Origin: Paracoccaceae bacterium
GTDB taxonomy: Bacteria; Pseudomonadota; Alphaproteobacteria; Rhodobacterales; Rhodobacteraceae
Reading direction: 5' to 3'
DNA length: 8,896 nucleotides
NCBI GenBank assembly: GCA_023263735.1
Contig: JALQUQ010000096.1
Location: forward strand, 1-8,896
The notes under the pieces are model-generated. The model did not search any database, was not told the DNA's origin, and saw only the letters and a list, made by a program, of their open reading frames with translations. Positions 5,104 through 8,896 of this stretch are shown here, in pieces. Position numbers and translations under genes: made by a program. The first letter of the stretch is position 1. Each line of letters opens with the position of its first letter.

Positions 5104-6786
5104 TTATCTTGAGGCCAGACCCAGCAGCGCGCGGGCCGCCTGCCGCGCCGCATCGCTGACGGTATCCCCCGAAATCATCCGGGCAATTTCTTCGATCCGT
5201 TCGTCCGGCGGCAGGGCAACGACGGTGGACAGGGTTTGCCCCTGATCCACCCGCTTTTCCACGCGCCAATGATGCGCCCCAAGGGCGGCCACCTGCGGGC
5301 TGTGGGTCACGACAAGAACCTGCGCCCCCTCGGCCAAAGATTTCAGACGCCGCCCCACGGCATCTGCCGTGGCCCCGCCGACACCCCGGTCGATTTCATC
5401 GAAAATCATCGTCTTGCCAGCGTTCTCATCGGTCAGACAGACCTTGAGCGCCAAGAGAAACCGCGACAATTCCCCGCCCGATGCGATGCGGTTCAACGGA
5501 CCCGAGGGCGAACCGGGGTTGGTTGCGACGGTAAAGGTCACCTCATCCACCCCATCCGGCCCCGGATCGGTGGCGGTGATGTCGGTGGTAAACACCGCCC
5601 GCTCCATCTTGAGCGGGGCGAGTTCGGCCGCCATCGCCTTGTCCAGCCGTTCAGCCGCGGTCTTGCGGGCGGCAGTCAGGGCCTTGGCCTCGGTCGCATA
5701 GGTGTCATTGGCCAGCGTCACGGCCCGCTGCAAGGCCCCAATACCCGAAGCCCCGGCATCCAACGCCTGCAACCGCTGCCGCAGATCGTTGGCATAGCCG
5801 CCCAGATCATCGGGCAACACATTGTGCTTGCGGGCCAGCGCGCGAATGGCAAACAGCCGCTCTTCCAAGGCTTCAAGTTCGGACGGGTTGAACTCAAGCC
5901 CCGACAGACAATCCTCGACACCCGACTGCGCCTCGGACAATTCGATCAGCGCCCGGCCCAAAGCCGCCAGCGGGGCGTCAAGCTTGCCCTCGGCCCGGTC
6001 GGCGGCCCCCTCGAGCCAGCGCACGGCATCCCGCAGGGCGGATTCCGCCCCATCCTCGCCAATCATGCCAAAGGCGCGGGCGACATCGGCGCGAATGCGT
6101 TCGGCCCCCTGCATCATGCGACGGCGCGCATCCAGCGTGGCCTCTTCGCCCGGTTCGGGGTTCAGCTTGTCAAGTTCCGCCACCGCGTGGCGCAGGAATT
6201 CCTCTTCGGCGCGGGCCGATGCCAAGGCGGTTTCCGCCTTTTCCAACGCCTTGACCGCCGCGCGCGCCGCCGCCCAAGCCTGCCGCGCCGGGCCCAGATC
6301 CACCCCCGCAAAGGCATCAAGCAACGCCCGGTGCCCGCGCGGGTTCAGCAAACCCCGGTCATCATGCTGGCCATGCAGTTCCACCAGAACATCAGACAGT
6401 GCCCGCAACACCTCGCCCGAAACGCGGCGATCATTGACCCAGGCGGTCTTTCGGCCATCGGCGGTGTTGACGCGCCGCAGGATCAATTCGCCATCTGGAA
6501 CGATCCCGGCTTCGGTCAGAACGGCCTCGGCCGCATGGCCCGGCGGCAGATCGAATACGGCGGTCACTTCGCCTTGCGTGGCCCCTGCCCGCACCAGTTC
6601 CGCCCGCCCACGCCACCCCAGCACAAAGCCCAAGGCATCCAGCAGGATCGATTTGCCCGCCCCGGTTTCCCCGGTCAGCACATTCAGCCCCGGGCCAAGC
6701 TCAAGGCTCAGCCGGTCAATGATCAGAACATCCCGGATATCCAGATTGCGCAACATGGCCTGATTTGGCATCGCGTGCGGTGACAC
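5104..6786 (-). CDS. recN: DNA repair protein RecN
   Basis: RecN is an SMC-like ATPase that acts early in recombinational repair of double-strand breaks in the cytoplasm. The 560-residue product shows the split ABC-ATPase head: Walker A GETGAGKS (39-46) near the start, then signature SGGELS (436-441), Walker B TMIFDEID (D463, E464) and the H-loop VTHSPQV (H495) near the end. Between them is a long charged, alanine-rich region of about 160-390 that fits the RecN coiled coil. GTG at 6786 is proposed because AAAAGGGGG (6795-6803) lies eight bases upstream and overlaps the bamD stop codon, suggesting translational coupling. The alternative ATG at 6756 gives the family-typical start MLRNLDIRD and 550 residues but has no good ribosome-binding site. 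The function call does not depend on this choice. The gene lies between bamD and the FAD oxidase gene. Confidence 0.96.
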   Translation of the reverse strand: MSPHAMPNQAMLRNLDIRDVLIIDRLSLELGPGLNVLTGETGAGKSILLDALGFVLGWRGRAELVRAGATQGEVTAVFDLPPGHAAEAVLTEAGIVPDGELILRRVNTADGRKTAWVNDRRVSGEVLRALSDVLVELHGQHDDRGLLNPRGHRALLDAFAGVDLGPARQAWAAARAAVKALEKAETALASARAEEEFLRHAVAELDKLNPEPGEEATLDARRRMMQGAERIRADVARAFGMIGEDGAESALRDAVRWLEGAADRAEGKLDAPLAALGRALIELSEAQSGVEDCLSGLEFNPSELEALEERLFAIRALARKHNVLPDDLGGYANDLRQRLQALDAGASGIGALQRAVTLANDTYATEAKALTAARKTAAERLDKAMAAELAPLKMERAVFTTDITATDPGPDGVDEVTFTVATNPGSPSGPLNRIASGGELSRFLLALKVCLTDENAGKTMIFDEIDRGVGGATADAVGRRLKSLAEGAQVLVVTHSPQVAALGAHHWRVEKRVDQGQTLSTVVALPPDERIEEIARMISGDTVSDAARQAARALLGLASR

Positions 6787-6801
6787 ACGCGCCACCCCCT
6801 T

Positions 6802-7641
6802 TTACAACCACTCGCCCTTGATCATCTGACGATAGATCGTGCGCAACCAGCTTGTGCCCTTGGGTTCAGGTTTCAGCCCGTGACCTTTCAGCAGGCGGAA
6901 GCTGTCTTCGTAGAAGGGCGACGATTGATAGTTGTACCCCAGAATCGCACCAGCCGTCTGCGCCTCGTCGTTCAGGCCCAGACCCAGATAAGCCTCGACC
7001 AGACGGTGCAATGCCTCTGCCGTGTGGGTGGTGGTCTGGAAATCCTGCACAACGGTACGGAACCGGTTGATTGCAGCGGTGTAATTCCGACGCTTCAGGT
7101 AATAGCGCCCGATTTCCATTTCCTTGCCAGCCAGATGGTCAAAGGCCAGTTCGAACTTCATCATCGCCGACCGCGCATAATCGCTGTTCGGATATTGCTC
7201 GATCACCGCCCGCATCGCCTGCAAGGCCTGGAAGGTCACGCCCTGATCGCGGCCAACCTCATCGATCTGGTCATAATAAGACAGCGCCATCAGATAGGTC
7301 GCATAAGGCGCATCTTCGTCGGTGGGATAGGTGTCAAGGAACCGCTGCGCCGAGGCGCGGGCCTCTTCGTATTTCTTGGACTTGTGCTGGCTGAACGCCG
7401 TCATGATCAGCGCGCGGCGCGACCAATCCGAATAGGGGTAAAGACGCTCCACTTCCTGGAAGTACCGGATGGCTTCCTTGGGGTTCTTCCCCGCCTCCAG
7501 CGTCACTTCGCCCTGTTTGTAAATCTCTTCAGCCGTGTAGCTGTCCAAAGGACGCTCTTCCGGGCCCCGGCCGCATGCGCTGAGCGATACCACCAGAAGC
7601 GCCATGCCGACCCATTGCGCGCCCGATTTCCTGCCTGCCAT
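6802..7641 (-). CDS. bamD: outer-membrane assembly lipoprotein BamD (ComL/YfiO family)
   Basis: BamD is an outer-membrane lipoprotein of the BAM complex that helps insert beta-barrel proteins together with BamA. The 279-residue protein has a lipoprotein signal: MAGRKSGAQW, a hydrophobic stretch, then lipobox LSAC with the acylated cysteine at residue 23. The mature part is a tetratricopeptide-like fold with repeated helical pairs, e.g. YTAEEIYKQGEVTLEAGKN, AIRYFQEVERLYPYS, ARASAQRFLDTYP and YYLKRRNYTAAINRF, covering about residues 35-245. Length is usual for the family. The ATG at 7641 is preferred because TAGG lies six bases upstream; an in-frame ATG at 7656 lacks any Shine-Dalgarno. It is followed closely by recN. 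The 125-base gap to lpxC upstream holds no clear terminator, so readthrough from lpxC is possible. Confidence 0.95.
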   Translation of the reverse strand: MAGRKSGAQWVGMALLVVSLSACGRGPEERPLDSYTAEEIYKQGEVTLEAGKNPKEAIRYFQEVERLYPYSDWSRRALIMTAFSQHKSKKYEEARASAQRFLDTYPTDEDAPYATYLMALSYYDQIDEVGRDQGVTFQALQAMRAVIEQYPNSDYARSAMMKFELAFDHLAGKEMEIGRYYLKRRNYTAAINRFRTVVQDFQTTTHTAEALHRLVEAYLGLGLNDEAQTAGAILGYNYQSSPFYEDSFRLLKGHGLKPEPKGTSWLRTIYRQMIKGEWL

Positions 7642-7766
7642 TGTACGCCTATCCATGAAATTGCGGATGGCCTGATTTCAGACCTGCCCTACCCTACTGT
7701 CGACCCGAGTCGTAGCACAGAAAAATTCTGGGCGCAAAACGCCTTGTTGCCAAATCTGCGGCCCAA

Positions 7767-8687
7767 TCAGGCTTTTGCAGGCAGGTCGTTGCGGCAAACA
7801 CCCACTCCCGGCAATTTGCCGACCGTCTGCGCGCTGCATTCCACCATCGTCCATGCCTCGGGGTCGGCAAAAAGCGCGCGCAACAGGCGGTTCGTCAGCG
7901 CATGACCCGCCCGGATGCCGGTGTAACGGCCCAGAATCGGCCCGCCCGCCAGATACAGATCGCCCATGGCATCCAGCATCTTGTGGCGCACGGGTTCATC
8001 GGCATGGCGCAGACCGCCCGGCGACAGAACACGATCGCCTTCGAACACAACCGCATTCTCCAGCGTGCCGCCCAAGGCCAGCCCATTTGCCTGCATCAAT
8101 TCGACATCAGACATCCGGCAAAAGGTGCGGCTGTCGCACAATTCGCGCACAAAGGCCCCATTCGCCAGATTCAGCGATTTTTCCTGCGTCCCAATTGCCG
8201 CTTCGTCAAACTGGATGCGGAAATCGATCTCAAGCATATCGGCGGGGTCCAAACGGGCCGATGCGGCCCCTTCGGTCACTTCCACCGCTTTCAGAATGCG
8301 AATGGCGCGAACGGGTTCGGCTTGTTCGATGATCCCGCGGGCCAGAAAGCCCTGAACGAACGGCACCGCAGACCCGTCAAGGATCGGCACTTCGGGCCCG
8401 TCGATTTCGATCATGGCGTTGTGAATGGCGCAACCGGCCAGCGCGGCCATGACATGTTCGATGGTCGAAACCGAGATATCGCCCGCGTTGCGAATTTCGG
8501 TGCACAACCGCGACGGGGTGACCCGATCCCAATAGGCGGGAATCAGCGCATGACGGCTTTCCACGTCGGTCCGTTTGAACCAGATCCCGAAATTCGCCGA
8601 TGCCGGACGAACGACCATTCGAACCGGAGCCCCCGAATGCAGGCCCTGACCTTCGAAAACCGCAGCGGATTTCAGCGTATTCTGCAA
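7767..8687 (-). CDS. lpxC: UDP-3-O-acyl-N-acetylglucosamine deacetylase LpxC
   Basis: LpxC is the zinc-dependent cytoplasmic enzyme that performs the committed step of lipid A synthesis, removing the acetyl group from UDP-3-O-acyl-GlcNAc. The 306-residue length is normal. Family motifs are present: GQGLHSG (13-19), STIEHVMAAL (74-83; E77 and zinc ligand H78), EVPILDGSA (99-107), SRTF (186-189), HKMLDAMGD (235-243; zinc ligands H235 and D239) and the catalytic histidine in GIRAGH (H262). The start is a TTG at 8687: GAGGT (8693-8697) lies five bases upstream and the resulting MQNTLKSAAVF matches the family N-terminus. An overlapping GTG at 8694 is out of frame. The gene order lpxC-bamD-recN is in line with Rhodobacterales chromosomes, where lpxC usually follows ftsZ. 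Confidence 0.97.
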   Translation of the reverse strand: MQNTLKSAAVFEGQGLHSGAPVRMVVRPASANFGIWFKRTDVESRHALIPAYWDRVTPSRLCTEIRNAGDISVSTIEHVMAALAGCAIHNAMIEIDGPEVPILDGSAVPFVQGFLARGIIEQAEPVRAIRILKAVEVTEGAASARLDPADMLEIDFRIQFDEAAIGTQEKSLNLANGAFVRELCDSRTFCRMSDVELMQANGLALGGTLENAVVFEGDRVLSPGGLRHADEPVRHKMLDAMGDLYLAGGPILGRYTGIRAGHALTNRLLRALFADPEAWTMVECSAQTVGKLPGVGVCRNDLPAKA

Positions 8688-8690
8688 GGT

Positions 8691-8697
8691 TCACCTC
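8691..8697 (-). promoter_or_regulatory. strong Shine-Dalgarno that fixes the TTG start of lpxC
   Basis: GAGGTGA on the minus strand (8697 down to 8691) is a near-perfect anti-16S match. The core GAGGT leaves five bases to the TTG at 8685-8687. No in-frame ATG or GTG lies near it, so it decides the start. Confidence 0.75.
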
Positions 8698-8751
8698 ACC
8701 ATCGTCGTCACACGCCCGACGCAGACCATCCGTTCCGCGCGTTGGCTCTAG

Positions 8752-8781
8752 TTATTAAGGCGAATTAACCCTTAAAGCCAA
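8752..8781 (-). promoter_or_regulatory. candidate lpxC promoter with TTAA-rich inverted repeat
   Basis: On the minus strand TTGGCT (8781-8776) and TAATAA (8757-8752) are separated by 18 bases and would start a transcript about 57 bases before the lpxC start. Both boxes are weak matches. The spacer contains an inverted repeat TTAAGG (8755-8760) / CCTTAA (8770-8775) and three TTAA tetranucleotides (8755, 8765, 8772), which could be a regulator site. Confidence 0.3.
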
Positions 8782-8836
8782 CTCACGGTTTATGACGCGT
8801 CGTTACAAAAGAGGATTGTACCAAACCATTGGTATT

Positions 8837-8867
8837 AAAAGAAAAGGGCCCGCCAAATGGCGAGCCC
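8837..8867 (-). terminator. intrinsic terminator of the gene upstream of lpxC
   Basis: Read leftward, GGGCTCGCC-ATTT-GGCGGGCCC forms a 9-bp stem with one G-U wobble (8867-8859 with 8854-8846) followed by TTTTCTTTT (8845-8837). It terminates a leftward gene whose end is at or outside the right edge. A TGA at 8892-8890, preceded by an AAC codon, could be that gene's stop. By conserved gene order this would be ftsZ, but too little is visible to call it. It shows lpxC probably has its own promoter. Confidence 0.85.
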
Positions 8868-8896
8868 CGATCTGTTTTGTTACAAAGCCTCAGTTG

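Noticed and set aside
5236..6783. Long rightward open frame of 515 codons opposite recN
   Set aside because: Its residues are low-complexity Pro/Arg/Gln/Gly-rich, typical of the reverse strand of a GC-rich gene, and recN on the other strand has all its motifs.
7718..7730. CAGAA-AAA-TTCTG hairpin after lpxC as a terminator
   Set aside because: The stem is only five AT-rich base pairs, and the T-run is within the hairpin rather than after a GC stem, so termination is unconvincing.
6880..7905. Rightward open frame of 341 codons opposite bamD and the lpxC end
   Set aside because: It spans two firmly identified leftward genes and their gap, and shows no recognisable domain or ribosome-binding site.
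8819..8834. TACCAA-ACCA-TTGGTA inverted repeat next to the right-hand terminator
   Set aside because: Six-base arms in an AT-rich stretch are easily chance, and it does not coincide with a clear promoter.
1..8896. Mobile element, prophage, CRISPR or defence system
   Set aside because: No transposase, integrase, direct-repeat array, target-site duplication or phage-like genes were seen; nearly all the sequence is accounted for by metabolic or housekeeping genes and ssrA.

Overview
The window looks like chromosomal DNA of an alphaproteobacterium, most likely order Rhodobacterales (Rhodobacter/Paracoccus/Roseobacter relatives). The clues are high GC content, a gene order beginning at lpxC followed by bamD and recN, and a circularly permuted two-piece tmRNA gene whose tag reads ANDNRAPVALAA. 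Genus and species cannot be fixed from the sequence alone. Nothing looks like a phage, insertion sequence, CRISPR array or defence island, and codon use appears uniform.

Left part (1-1775). The N-terminal part of a class V, PLP-dependent aminotransferase/cysteine-desulfurase-like protein runs leftward off the window edge. A 280-base divergent intergenic region follows. Then comes a rightward gene for a secreted PotD-like solute-binding protein of a polyamine-type ABC transporter, closed by a strong intrinsic terminator. No permease or ATPase gene lies next to it in the window.

Middle (1776-2157). This holds the permuted ssrA gene. It has a good promoter (TTGTCC-17-TATATT), then the acceptor RNA ending in CCA, a 24-base intervening segment, and the coding RNA with the 12-codon proteolysis tag. 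It is convergent with the next gene and ends at or just before that gene's stop codon.

Right part (2158-8896). Five genes run leftward, in transcription order: lpxC (lipid A biosynthesis, from a TTG start with a strong ribosome-binding site), bamD (outer-membrane protein assembly lipoprotein), recN (double-strand-break repair), a GlcD/D-2-hydroxyglutarate-dehydrogenase-like FAD oxidase, and an SLC13/DASS-type transporter. bamD-recN-FAD oxidase are tightly spaced and probably cotranscribed. The transporter is 117 bases further on, behind a GC-rich hairpin and a perfect 15-base palindrome. It may share the operon or have its own control. Upstream of lpxC an intrinsic terminator closes a leftward gene outside the window, possibly ftsZ by analogy with conserved gene order.

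No new biological system is evident. The points most worth a second look are the architecture of the split tmRNA, the oxidase-transporter pair, the palindrome before the transporter, and the TTAA cluster before lpxC.
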